DNA from: an uncultured Bdellovibrionales bacterium
GTDB lineage: Bacteria > Bdellovibrionota > Bdellovibrionia > Bdellovibrionales > UBA1609
Assembly (NCBI GenBank): GCA_938002015.1
Contig: CALLAU010000047.1
Coordinates: forward strand, 1-52,721
Length of the DNA: 52,721 nt
Reading direction: 5' to 3'
Every line of letters begins with the position of its first letter. Position 1 is the first letter of the stretch. Made by a program: the position numbers and the translations under genes. Positions 34,070-43,500 of this stretch are shown here, one piece after another. The notes under the pieces are model-generated. The model worked only from the letters and a program-made list of their open reading frames with translations, was not told the origin of the DNA and did not search any database.

Positions 34070-36558
34070 TTTAAAAATCCTCTGCAGTTTGAGGTAGAGT
34101 TTTGGAGCAGCCATTCATTAAGTGGAAAAGCTTTATTTCTTTCTTCAAATTCTGAAAGCTTACTCACGCTAGTTCCTTCTAAATAACGGCGTATTAAAGG
34201 GTTGCTTTGTAAAATAACTTGGCCAAAGTGTCTATCCGGATCATCAAATCTTCCAAGTACTTCAATAATCCAGTCTGCTCTAAACTTCCAATTATCAGAT
34301 CTGAGCACAAATTTTACTATTTCAAAATCTGTTTGCCCTCGTTCAATTAAAGTTTCTACCCAGTCGGGCCTGTGCCCCCAGTGATTCTCTCTTGGGATCA
34401 GTGCTGCTATATGATTATCAACTCGTCCTTCTTTAAGTAGTGTATCTACTAAGTCACCTCTATCAGCCCATAAAGGATCGCTAAGTACATTTCTTACTAC
34501 TTGATGCTTGGCCTCATCTGAACCATTTTCAATAATTTCTTCAACGATATATGTATAAGCTTCTTTTCCTTCTTTAGTATTTAGAATCTCTTTAGCTAAA
34601 ACAGATATAAGCTCCTCTCGTTTAGCTAGCTCTTCAATGAAAGGAGCGTGGCCAGATATATAAGGCTGAATACTAAACACATGCCTTATTAAACTTGTTT
34701 CTAACATATCTCGATCAAAGATCACTTGAATCAAATCGGTTCTATGTGCCCATGGGGTTTGAGTTAAAATATGCTGTACAATTTGACCATCAGCTGTATT
34801 CTTTTCTAATATTTTTTCAATCAAGTAAGAGTGTTCTGCCCAGTAACTATCAGCAAGTACTTTTGATACTAGAATAGGGTCAACGGAGCCAAGGTCAATT
34901 ATTCTTTCAACCCAAGTAGGATTGTCTTTGAAAGTTTGAAGAGGTATATTTTCTACCAAATATCTAAAATAAGATTTTTTCTTTTGCATTAAAAACTGCA
35001 CGAGCTCTTCAAAATCGTTTACTTTATTTAAATCATGAAAAATTGAATTAAATTCTTCAGGTAAATCTATTGATATAAAAAACTGTTCTTTAACAAAGGA
35101 CACAGCTTCACTAAATTCAGAATTCTTAATGGACTGTCGGTTAAACTTTCTTACGAGCTTTTCTTTAAGCCCTTTATCACTTTCAGAAATTGAATTAGAA
35201 ATAATAAGTTTTAAAAAATCAACCATTGAAATATTTAAATTTTCTTGAATAAGTTCTAAAGCAGCCTTATTTTTAATAACAATAAAATCACCATTATAAA
35301 TAAAATCTTCACCTTCACGCGCATTAGGATTTAACTTAAACCTAATTGTTAAGTTCGTTCCTCGAGCCCCTCTAGCTCCAAGCCTTGTATAAAAACCATC
35401 ACCAAGCATTGCAGCTTCACCACTAACACCTTTCCTTGAAATAAAAGCATTGGCCGCGCCGTGAGAGGAGCGCGTGATATTCTCATAAGCTTCAAAAGAG
35501 TTTGTCTCATGCGCAACAACAATCTCAGCATCTTCATTAATGTGATTTTTAAAAAGTTCTGCAGCAGTTTTTCCATCACCTTTACCCACTAGTTTTGTTC
35601 GAAGTGGCTCTTTACTCATCCACCAAGAAAGTGAATCTTCAATATTAACTCTATCAACATCCATTTCAATCAAGCGCTTTCTTAAACCAGTCTCCTCTAA
35701 AAGATTCCACGCATACTCTGAATCCGGCGCATTAAGTAAAACTTTTTTCCCAAACTCCTCAAGCTTATGCCTTACGTAAGAATTATTTTTAACCTCTCTC
35801 CAATTGGTTTCTTCAACAATTCTTTTAATAATTTCTAAATCACCTTCAAAGCCCTCAACCTCATACTGCGCAAGTTTTGCTAAGTACCTGATCGCCGCAA
35901 AAACTGGAGGATTTTTACCTTCTTTAAAGCGCGATGTAGTTTCATGACTATCAGAAAATAAAAATTTAATTCTTCCTGCAGCAACATCATTTAAAAACCT
36001 CGAGTCAGGATTTTCCCAATCAAAAAGATCTCTAAAAATAATTTCACCGTGATCAGCGTTAACGGCAACCATGCCTGTAGAATTTGTATCCGTGTGCTGA
36101 TTTAAAAAATCTGGATTATCAAGAAGTGGCAGTTTATCACCAACCTGCGTTCTTAAAAGTCTTACCTCCCAAGCTTCTTTACTGCCAACAAAATGTGGGT
36201 ACTTTTCTTTTAAAATTTGTTGCAACTGAGCAGCTTGTATTGAGGTGCCGTCGACAACGATGTCTAAATCTTGGTTTCCGCGGTAAATATTTGTAAAATC
36301 ATAATCAAAACGCTCGGCTTGATATTTTTCATCGCCAGCTTCTCGCTCTAAATCCCATCTTACGTAATGCGCAAAAGCTGAGGCCGTGCCACCAAAAAGA
36401 TAGACTTTTACTCCAAGCTTATCAGCCTCTTCTTGAATGAATTTAAACTCAGGCACTCGCTTGATACGATCAAAAGTCTCTCTTGAAAGGGAATTTTTGT
36501 CGATCTCAGCAAATGCGCTTATTGAGATTAAAAAAAAGAAGGCAAACCTTAAAAGCAT
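34066..36558 (-). CDS. Family A exported protein, short form, copy 3
   Basis: The protein has 830 residues, the shortest member. The signal peptide is MLLRFAFFFLISISAFA. The head motifs are as in the other copies: GG at 56-57, NQDLDIVVDG, DTNSTGMVAVN and NPPVFAAIRYLAKLAQYEV. The ART-like region contains VVAHETNSFEAYENI, GDGFYTRLG, NLTIRFKLNP and DFIVIKNKAALEL. The solenoid is short, about eight units. Successive units 'DLVDTLLKEGRVDNH' and 'DWVETLIERGQTDFE' show a period of 30 residues, with Trp in HWGHRPDW. The C-terminus has the Cys motif (SNCRGFL). It is the first gene of a two-gene operon with copy 2. Confidence 0.9.
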   Translation of the reverse strand: MLLRFAFFFLISISAFAEIDKNSLSRETFDRIKRVPEFKFIQEEADKLGVKVYLFGGTASAFAHYVRWDLEREAGDEKYQAERFDYDFTNIYRGNQDLDIVVDGTSIQAAQLQQILKEKYPHFVGSKEAWEVRLLRTQVGDKLPLLDNPDFLNQHTDTNSTGMVAVNADHGEIIFRDLFDWENPDSRFLNDVAAGRIKFLFSDSHETTSRFKEGKNPPVFAAIRYLAKLAQYEVEGFEGDLEIIKRIVEETNWREVKNNSYVRHKLEEFGKKVLLNAPDSEYAWNLLEETGLRKRLIEMDVDRVNIEDSLSWWMSKEPLRTKLVGKGDGKTAAELFKNHINEDAEIVVAHETNSFEAYENITRSSHGAANAFISRKGVSGEAAMLGDGFYTRLGARGARGTNLTIRFKLNPNAREGEDFIYNGDFIVIKNKAALELIQENLNISMVDFLKLIISNSISESDKGLKEKLVRKFNRQSIKNSEFSEAVSFVKEQFFISIDLPEEFNSIFHDLNKVNDFEELVQFLMQKKKSYFRYLVENIPLQTFKDNPTWVERIIDLGSVDPILVSKVLADSYWAEHSYLIEKILEKNTADGQIVQHILTQTPWAHRTDLIQVIFDRDMLETSLIRHVFSIQPYISGHAPFIEELAKREELISVLAKEILNTKEGKEAYTYIVEEIIENGSDEAKHQVVRNVLSDPLWADRGDLVDTLLKEGRVDNHIAALIPRENHWGHRPDWVETLIERGQTDFEIVKFVLRSDNWKFRADWIIEVLGRFDDPDRHFGQVILQSNPLIRRYLEGTSVSKLSEFEERNKAFPLNEWLLQNSTSNCRGFLK
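35208..36456 (-). repeat. Dispersed repeat, family A head (copy 3)
   Basis: The head and ART-like coding DNA is shared with copies at 1, 32749-33958 and 40682-41911. It forms a tandem direct pair with copy 2 and is inverted relative to copies 1 and 4, so it could support inversions or gene conversion. Confidence 0.7.
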
Positions 36559-36688
36559 AACAGTGTAAAGAAATGCAGTATTTAGACCATAAAATAGCTT
36601 TTAGGTGCCTTTAATAAATGGGTTTTACTAAATTTGGAGTGAATAAAAACTGTACACTTATGACAATTGCCGCTGTATTTTTGGTTGC

Positions 36689-37669
36689 TTAAGAAATTAT
36701 AGCGCCGATTTTACTTAAGCCCATAAAACCTAAAGTAATAATACCTAGTAAGATAATAAAGAGAGTGAAGTTTACAGAGTGTTTAATCAGTAAATACTTG
36801 GTTTTGTTTGTCTGCTTCATGGCCTTGGTCTTTTTTAATATAGGGCTAAGCCAAGCAAAAACTTTATTTGCAAAGCCTCTCTCATCTTGATCTGTATTTG
36901 GAACAATGGACATTCTCATAGCAATCTTATAAAAAAAGTTAATGATAAAGCCTATAAAGTACATAGGGCGCTCTACATCACACATCATAATAAGGCGGTA
37001 TTTTTGAGAGTCGTTATGAGCGTAGTGAAGATATGTTTCATCAAACATAAAGGCTTCACCGTTTTTCCATGAGTAATTTTGTCCATCAACATTTATGTAG
37101 CATTCTTTGGTTTCTGGAGTTGAAAGCCCTAGGTGATATCTTAAAGAGCTTGCTACAGGGTCAAGGTGTCTTGTGAGCTTAGAGCCTACTGGTAGAAGTG
37201 AAAACATTGCTCCATTAACTGACTTTACTTTTTTAAGAATTTTTACAGTTTCTGGGCAGTGTTTTAAAGCTGAACTATGAGTGTAGCCATACCATTTAAG
37301 GTAGAACTTGCTCCAGCCGTATTTATAAAAGGTTCTAAAGCCAATGTCGTAATAAGATTTAGAGTTAGGGTCTGAGATTTTATCAAAAAAGCCATTTTCA
37401 TAAAGAGCTGTAGCTTCTTTTGCTATTGTAGGCCAGTTTTCTTCTAAAAGTTTAAGCTCAGGGTAATCACTCATATCCATGATTGATTTTTTTGCCCTTT
37501 TTTTTGTGAAAATATAAAGAAGGCAGTTTAAAGGAGAGAAGATGGGCCAGCCTTTTCTTAGGTATTCACTGAAGTTTTCATACCTCTCATTTCCTCTAAA
37601 GAAATAGACGTAAAATATTGAAATGCTTACAAAAGCAAGGAATGCTCCTAAACTGATTAATACAGACAT
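36689..37669 (-). CDS. Aspartyl/asparaginyl beta-hydroxylase family dioxygenase, LpxO-like
   Basis: The 326-residue Fe(II)/2-oxoglutarate dioxygenase is anchored by an N-terminal helix (about 2-24) and a C-terminal one (about 297-322). Metal ligands are His168 and Asp170 in KLTRHLDPVASSLRYHLGL and probably His215 in DETYLHYAHN; Arg225 suits 2-oxoglutarate binding. LpxO proteins with this membrane-bound layout hydroxylate a lipid A acyl chain, and other targets of the family (peptidyl Asp/Asn) are less likely for a membrane form. A perfect TATAAT (minus strand, 37679-37684) lies nine bases before the ATG. Confidence 0.82.
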   Translation of the reverse strand: MSVLISLGAFLAFVSISIFYVYFFRGNERYENFSEYLRKGWPIFSPLNCLLYIFTKKRAKKSIMDMSDYPELKLLEENWPTIAKEATALYENGFFDKISDPNSKSYYDIGFRTFYKYGWSKFYLKWYGYTHSSALKHCPETVKILKKVKSVNGAMFSLLPVGSKLTRHLDPVASSLRYHLGLSTPETKECYINVDGQNYSWKNGEAFMFDETYLHYAHNDSQKYRLIMMCDVERPMYFIGFIINFFYKIAMRMSIVPNTDQDERGFANKVFAWLSPILKKTKAMKQTNKTKYLLIKHSVNFTLFIILLGIITLGFMGLSKIGAIIS

Positions 37670-37781
37670 GACATATCAATTATACTGAAATAAGCACTCT
37701 AACAACTCATTTTTTCACCATGATCTCTCTCCCTAAAGGCCTGAAATTGAAGAAAGTCTTTTAAAGCAGAGTCCTTTGCTA

Positions 37782-37809
37782 TTGACTTCAGCTCCTATTG
37801 ATTTATAAC
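37782..37809 (+). promoter_or_regulatory. Candidate promoter of rpsA
   Basis: TTGACT (37782-37787), a 16-base spacer and TATAAC (37804-37809) each match the sigma70 consensus in five of six positions. It would give a leader of about 140 bases. Within that leader GCTTAAA and TTTAAGC form a 7-base inverted repeat near 37889-37936, a possible control hairpin for S1. Confidence 0.55.
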
Positions 37810-37958
37810 AACTCCTCATACTGTCTATAAGTGTCTGTTCTGCGTAGGGTTTTGTGCTCACGTAAATTCCAAAGCAGACAAGTCAGTAATGCTTAAATTT
37901 TAAGAGGTTTTTAAGGCCTAACATGGAATTTTAAGCAGTCAAAAGGAGAAACAATATA

Positions 37959-39761
37959 ATGGTTAATCAAAGTACCAGCTCGAAGGGTATTCCTTCAGAT
38001 GTATTATCTGTATTAGATCAAGCAGATGAGGAAGTATTAGGATCGGCAGCATCAAAAACTACTGATTTTTCAAAAATGTTTGAAGAAGCATCTAGTGAAA
38101 ATGAAGTTAATGTCGGTGAAATTGTAAAAGGAACAGTAGTAGAAGTACAATCTGACTTCGTACTTGTAGATATTAACTACAAGAGTGAAGGCCTTGTTCC
38201 TATCTCTGAATTTAGAGTTGTTGAAGGCAAAAACAGTATCAACGTAGGTGATGAAGTAGAAGTTTACGTAGAGAAAGTAGAAAATGAAAATGGAATGGTT
38301 GTTTTATCTAAAGATAGAGCAGACATGCTTAAAGCGTGGAATGACATCTCACGTGCAGCAGAAACTCAAGAAATTATTGAAGGGACTGTGATTGCAAAAG
38401 TTAAAGGTGGACTAAGCATTGATATCGGTGTGAAAGCTTTCTTACCTGGAAGCCAAATTGATTTAAGGCCTGTTAAAGATCTTGATCAGTTCTTAGGAAA
38501 AACTTTTAAATTTAAGGTTATTAAATTTAATAAAAAGCGTGGAAACATTGTTTTATCAAGACGTGCACTTTTAGAAGAGCAAAGAGAGTCTTTAAGATCT
38601 GAAACTCTTGAGACAATGACAGAAGGTTCTGTAGTTAAAGGTGCTGTTAAGAACATCACTGACTATGGTGCGTTTATTGATTTAGGTGGAATAGATGGAC
38701 TTCTTCACATCACTGACATGAGCTGGGGAAGGTTAAAGCACCCAAGTGAAGCTATTGAAGTTGGTGAAGAGTTAGAACTTAAAATCTTAAAGTATGATAC
38801 TGAAAAAGAAAGAGTTTCTCTAGGTCTTAAGCAAATGAAAGAAGATCCTTGGGGCGAGATTGCTAATCAGTTTCCAATTGGTAAACAAGTTAAAGGTAAA
38901 GTTATCAGCTTAGCTGAATACGGTGCTTTTGTTGAAGTTGGAGAGGGTGTTGAAGGACTCATACATGTAAATGAAATGAGTTGGACGAAGAAAGTTAAGC
39001 ATCCATCGCAAATTGTAAAAGTAAGTGATGAAGTTGAGGTTCAAGTTCTTGCTATTGATGTTGAGAGTAGAAAAATCTCTCTTGGTATGAAGCAGCTTGA
39101 AGAAAACCCTTGGGTTGAGCTTAGAGATTCTTATGAGCCAGGAACTGTAATTGAAGGTGAAGTAAGGTCAATTACTGACTTTGGTGTTTTTGTTGGAGTA
39201 GAAGATGGAATTGATGGACTAGTTCATATTTCAGATTTCTCTTGGACAAAGCGTGTAAATCACCCATCTGAAATGTATACAGTTGGAGATAAAGTAAGAG
39301 CTTGTGTTCTTGGAGTTGATGTTGAGAATGAAAGGTTCAGCCTTGGTGTTAAACAACTTGAGAGCGATCCATGGTCTAAAATTGAAGATAAGTACCCAAT
39401 TGGTTCACAGTTAGATGTTAAAGTAACTAAGACTGCTGACTTTGGTGTTTTTGTTGAAATTGAAGAAAATATTGAAGGTCTTATTCATATTTCTGAGCTT
39501 TTCACTAAGCGTGTAGACAATATTGATGAAGCTGTAAAAGTTGGAGAAACTTTAAAAGCTGAAATCATTTCCATTGATCAAGATGCAAGAAAAATTGGCT
39601 TAAGCTCAAAACTTGTTCAACTGAGAGACTCAAAAGCTAATGTTGATGATTATGTGAAAAAAGCGACTGCTACTTCTAAGTCTAGCTTAGGAGATTTATT
39701 CGGTGATGCTTTAAAAGATATGAAAAATGAGAACGCTGTAACTCCAAAGCTTGAAGATTGA
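37959..39761 (+). CDS. rpsA: 30S ribosomal protein S1
   Basis: The 600-residue protein holds six S1 (OB-fold) domains at about 50-118, 135-203, 220-290, 305-377, 392-464 and 479-550. The last four are the most regular ('DYGAFIDLGGIDGLLHITDM', 'EYGAFVEVGEGVEGLIHVNE', 'DFGVFVGVEDGIDGLVHISD', 'DFGVFVEIEENIEGLIHISE'). It binds mRNA on the 30S subunit and aids initiation on weak ribosome-binding sites. An AAAAGGAG sequence precedes the ATG by about 11 bases. It is monocistronic, with its own promoter candidate and a strong terminator. Confidence 0.97.
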   Translation: MVNQSTSSKGIPSDVLSVLDQADEEVLGSAASKTTDFSKMFEEASSENEVNVGEIVKGTVVEVQSDFVLVDINYKSEGLVPISEFRVVEGKNSINVGDEVEVYVEKVENENGMVVLSKDRADMLKAWNDISRAAETQEIIEGTVIAKVKGGLSIDIGVKAFLPGSQIDLRPVKDLDQFLGKTFKFKVIKFNKKRGNIVLSRRALLEEQRESLRSETLETMTEGSVVKGAVKNITDYGAFIDLGGIDGLLHITDMSWGRLKHPSEAIEVGEELELKILKYDTEKERVSLGLKQMKEDPWGEIANQFPIGKQVKGKVISLAEYGAFVEVGEGVEGLIHVNEMSWTKKVKHPSQIVKVSDEVEVQVLAIDVESRKISLGMKQLEENPWVELRDSYEPGTVIEGEVRSITDFGVFVGVEDGIDGLVHISDFSWTKRVNHPSEMYTVGDKVRACVLGVDVENERFSLGVKQLESDPWSKIEDKYPIGSQLDVKVTKTADFGVFVEIEENIEGLIHISELFTKRVDNIDEAVKVGETLKAEIISIDQDARKIGLSSKLVQLRDSKANVDDYVKKATATSKSSLGDLFGDALKDMKNENAVTPKLED

Positions 39762-39790
39762 TTTTCAAGAATTAACCATATAAAAAATAC

Positions 39791-39821
39791 AAGGCTGCTT
39801 TAATAAAAGCGGCCTTTTTTT
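39791..39821 (+). terminator. Rho-independent terminator of rpsA
   Basis: AAGGCtGCTTT (39791-39801) pairs with AAAGCgGCCTT (39806-39816) with one T-G wobble and a 4-base loop, followed by T's. Confidence 0.88.
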
Positions 39822-39930
39822 ATTGTGTTAAGGTTTTGTTTTAAGTGTTTAAAAAATTACCTTCTCCATCTAAAAGTTTGTGGTTTGGCTATATATAGGC
39901 TTAATTGCATAAATAAAGAGGAGGCGTTTT

Positions 39931-40392
39931 ATGTCAAAAATTATCGTTATTGTATCAATCCTAGTTTCATCATTTCTTTCTTTTGCTGATCATGTTGAGC
40001 CAAGAGAGTTTGATTTAGAGACTTCAGAGGTTGTTTACGATATTATTAAAAGTATTATTCCTGGCAACGAAGAGTATTTTGAAATTGCTAAGCTTGAGTG
40101 TAGTATTGTTGGAAAGTCATTAGAGTCTTGCACAATTCATGTACTAGGCGAGGGGCACTTAGGTGATGAGAATGTACCTTGGCTTATTAAAGGAGAAGAT
40201 GCTAATAAGCTGTTCTTGTTACTTGCTTTACTTAGAGAACAAGGCTTAGCTAGCACGCTTGAGAGCCCTCAAGATGGTACTATCTTTTTAAATAAGGATA
40301 CAGACGAGCTTTTGTCATGTGTTAAAACTTCTGAAGGAGCAGGCAAGTCGACCAATAAAGTTTGCACTTATGAAGCGGTAACTGCTGAGTAA
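39931..40392 (+). CDS. Small exported protein of unknown function
   Basis: The protein has 153 residues. A signal peptide (MSKIIVIVSILVSSFLSFA) is followed by an acidic mature part with four cysteines (in KLECSIV, ESCTIH, LLSCVK and KVCTYE), enough for two disulfides. No family is recognised. GAGGAGG lies close before the ATG, one of the strongest ribosome-binding sites in the window. It has its own terminator and stands just upstream of family A copy 4. Confidence 0.75.
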   Translation: MSKIIVIVSILVSSFLSFADHVEPREFDLETSEVVYDIIKSIIPGNEEYFEIAKLECSIVGKSLESCTIHVLGEGHLGDENVPWLIKGEDANKLFLLLALLREQGLASTLESPQDGTIFLNKDTDELLSCVKTSEGAGKSTNKVCTYEAVTAE

Positions 40393-40430
40393 GCTTTAAG
40401 ACTTCTTACGAAAAATCAAAATTTACTTTA

Positions 40431-40466
40431 AAAAACAGTAAGCCGATGTGTTTACTGTTTTTTTTT
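40431..40466 (+). terminator. Rho-independent terminator of the small exported protein gene
   Basis: AAAAACAGTAA (40431-40441) pairs with TTACTGTTTTT (40452-40462) across a 10-base loop, with a T-run to 40466. Confidence 0.8.
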
Positions 40467-40506
40467 GCATAAATTGTCACTCTTGGTAATAAGATAAACA
40501 CAGATA

Positions 40507-40546
40507 AGTACCTAAAATTAAAGAAAATGTAAGTATATTAGGTACT
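40507..40546. promoter_or_regulatory. Inverted repeat upstream of family A copy 4
   Basis: AGTACCTAA (40507-40515) and TTAGGTACT (40538-40546) are exact inverted repeats with 22 bases between, centred about 40 bases before the ATG. The second arm continues into GTACTAATAAT, which also occurs at 19742-19752. It may be an operator or a leader hairpin. Confidence 0.4.
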
Positions 40547-40567
40547 AATAATGCAGTTTGAATATCT

Positions 40568-43500
40568 ATGAGACTCTCTTCTGCTTTAGTGGTGATATAC
40601 TTTATTTTAAGGGCACTGGTCTCTCACGCTCAAATAGAACCTCTACACCTCTCAAAAGAAACTGAACAGCGTATAGAGCGAGTTCCAGAGTTTAAATTTA
40701 TAAAAGAAGAGGCAAATAAGCTTGGGGTAAAGGTATACCTTTTTGGTGGAACGGCTTCAGCTTTTGCTCATTACGTCAGGTGGGATTTAGAGCGTGAAAC
40801 TGGAGATGAAAAATATCAAGCCGAGCGCTTTGATTATGACTTTACAAATATTTACCGCGGCAACCAAGATTTAGACATTGTTGTGGACGGTACTGCTGAG
40901 CAAGCTGCAGTCCTTAGAAGAGTTTTAAAAAAAGAATACCCACACTTTGTTGGCAGTAAAGAAGCTTGGGAAGTAAGGCTATTAAATGCTCAAGTTGGTG
41001 ATAAATTACCACTTCTTGATAACCCCGATTTTTTAAACCAGCACACGGATACAAACTCAACAGGAATGATTGCGGTTAACGCTGACCCTGGTGAAATTAT
41101 TTTTAGAGATCTTTTTTCCTGGGAAGATCCTGACTCGAGATTTTTAAATGATGTGGCTAGTGGAAGAATTAAATTTTTATTTTCTGAAAGTCATGAAACT
41201 ACATCGCGTTTTAAGGATGGTAAGAATCCACCTGTATTTGCTGCAATAAGGTATTTAGCAAAACTTGCGCAGTACGAAGTTGAAGGTAGTGAAGATGATT
41301 TAGAAATTATAAAAAGCATTATTGAAGGAACAAACTGGAGAAAAGTTAGAGGTAATTCTTACGTAAGGTATAAGTTAGAGGAATTTGGGAAAAAAGTTTT
41401 ACTTAATGCGCCTGATTCTGAGTATGCGTGGAATTTGTTAGAGGAGACAGGTTTAAGAGAGAGCTTGGTTGAAATAGATGGAAATCAAATCGGCTTAACG
41501 GGAAGTCTTTCTTGGTGGATGAATAAGGAGCCTTTACGTACAAAGCCGCTTGGAGAAGGAAACGGTAAGACAGCGGCAGAGATTTTTAAAAGTCATATAA
41601 ATGAAGACGGAGAGATTGTTGTTGCACATGAAACAAATTCTTTTGAAGCTTATGAGAATATCACGCGCTCCTCACGTGGTGCTGCAAATGCTTTTATTTC
41701 TAGAAGAGGCGTAAGCGGTGAGGCTGCCGTTCATGGTGATGGTTTTTATACAAGGCTTGGAACTATAGGTGCAAGGGCTACGAATCTAACAATTAGGTTT
41801 AAGTTAAATCCTAATGCGCGCGAAGGTGAAGATTTTATTTATAGCGGTGATTATATTGTTATTAGAAATAAAGCTGCCTTAGAGCTCATCCAAGAAAATC
41901 TTAATGTTAGTTTAGTTGATTTTATGAATTTGCTAAAACTTAATCAAGTCTTTGATAATGATCACGGTCTTTTAGAAAAACTTAAGAGAAAGTTTAGTCG
42001 TTTAAATCAAGACTCTGAAGAATTCAAAGATGCAAAGGAGTATATACTTGAGCTTGTTGCTCCTGGTGAAGCTTTGCCAGAGTCACTACGTTTTAATTTA
42101 GAAAAGTATGACACATCTACTTATGATAAACTTATTGATGTGTTTACAGATGAAATTCCAAAATTTTACAGGCATAGTATAGATAAACTCTTTGAAAATA
42201 AAGAAGTTTGGAGAGGTCGAACTGACTGGATCGAGCTTGTCCTTAGAAACAATATACCTGAGTTAACACTTAAACTGATTGAAGATGTTTTAACTGATGA
42301 ATACTGGGTTAATGAGCCTAAAGTGATAGAGTCAATACTAAGCCTTGATACTGGTGTGGAAGCAGTTATAGAGCATGTTTTGTCTAAATCATACTGGGGT
42401 GTTCATTCTCATATTATCGATGATCTAGTAGAGAAAGGTAAATATGATAATGTGCTTGTAAAGCACATTATTCATTTGCCCTTTTGGGATAGAAGTAAAG
42501 CAGAACAGTGGATTCATACTATTTTACTTAGAGGTAATGAAGATTACAGTATTATCGAAAATGTTTTAAGCAAGCCAGAGTGGATAAATCAAGAAGAGTG
42601 GGTTAATTATATCTTTGAGAAAGGAGATAGTCGTTGGCGAGGTTTAATTATTAATGTTTTGTCAAAGAAAGAATGGGCAAATGATAAAGGTTTATCCATG
42701 ATGCACAAAATGATAGATACTAAAAAAGTTGACTCACTAATTATATCAAGGATCGTAAATAGTCCTTATTGGTCAAAGTATCCAGAACTATTAAAAAGAC
42801 TATCCATGCGAAATTTTAATAGTTCATCTCTTGTAGAGTATGAGGTTTTTTTAAAGCCTCAATGGAAAGGGCAAGTAAAACTTTTAGAACAGGTTTTGTT
42901 TGAAGTAGAAAATCAACAAGATTTAGAGTCATTAATTAATACTTTTTTACTAAAAGGCCAATATAGCCATAGGGTTGATTTGTTGTTTAAAGCACTTGGG
43001 CGTTTTCATTTAAAATTAGAAGATTTAGAACAATATAATTTAAGTTTAGAAAAATGGAACCAACATGAAATGTTCCTGCGTAGTCTAGTGCGCAAAAAAG
43101 AGTATGCTACTTTATTGGTTGAATTTGTTTTTTCTCAAACTGATGATAATGGCGATGGGAAGTTTAGTAATAGACCTGATATTATATTCGACCTTATTCA
43201 AATTGGTCATGTTGATAAAGAAATTGTTAAGCACCTTCTCTCAAAACCTGAGTGGAGAAAGCACACTTATTTAGTAGATGCCCTTTTAAGCAAGGGAGAT
43301 GTTGATGTCGATGTTGATTTAGTTGAACACGTTTTATCTAAGTGGGATGAGGATCCTAGTTATATAGGAAAGCTTGTTACAAAAAATACTTTTATGGGGT
43401 ATATGTTAAAAACTCCTGGAAATGTTGAAATGAGAGGAAGGCTTGATAAGGCAATTGCAAGGTATGTTTTAAGTAATCCAGAGAAATTAAATATTAAGTG

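Noticed and set aside
35349..35579. Minus-strand frame rich in Leu/Met inside family A copy 3
   Set aside because: It lies in another frame of a well-supported gene and has low-complexity composition; such shadows occur throughout the window and were all left out.
41200..41950. Whether family A heads could be an insertion sequence or transposase
   Set aside because: No terminal inverted repeats or transposase motifs; the shared DNA ends within coding sequence at a domain border, which fits gene duplication.
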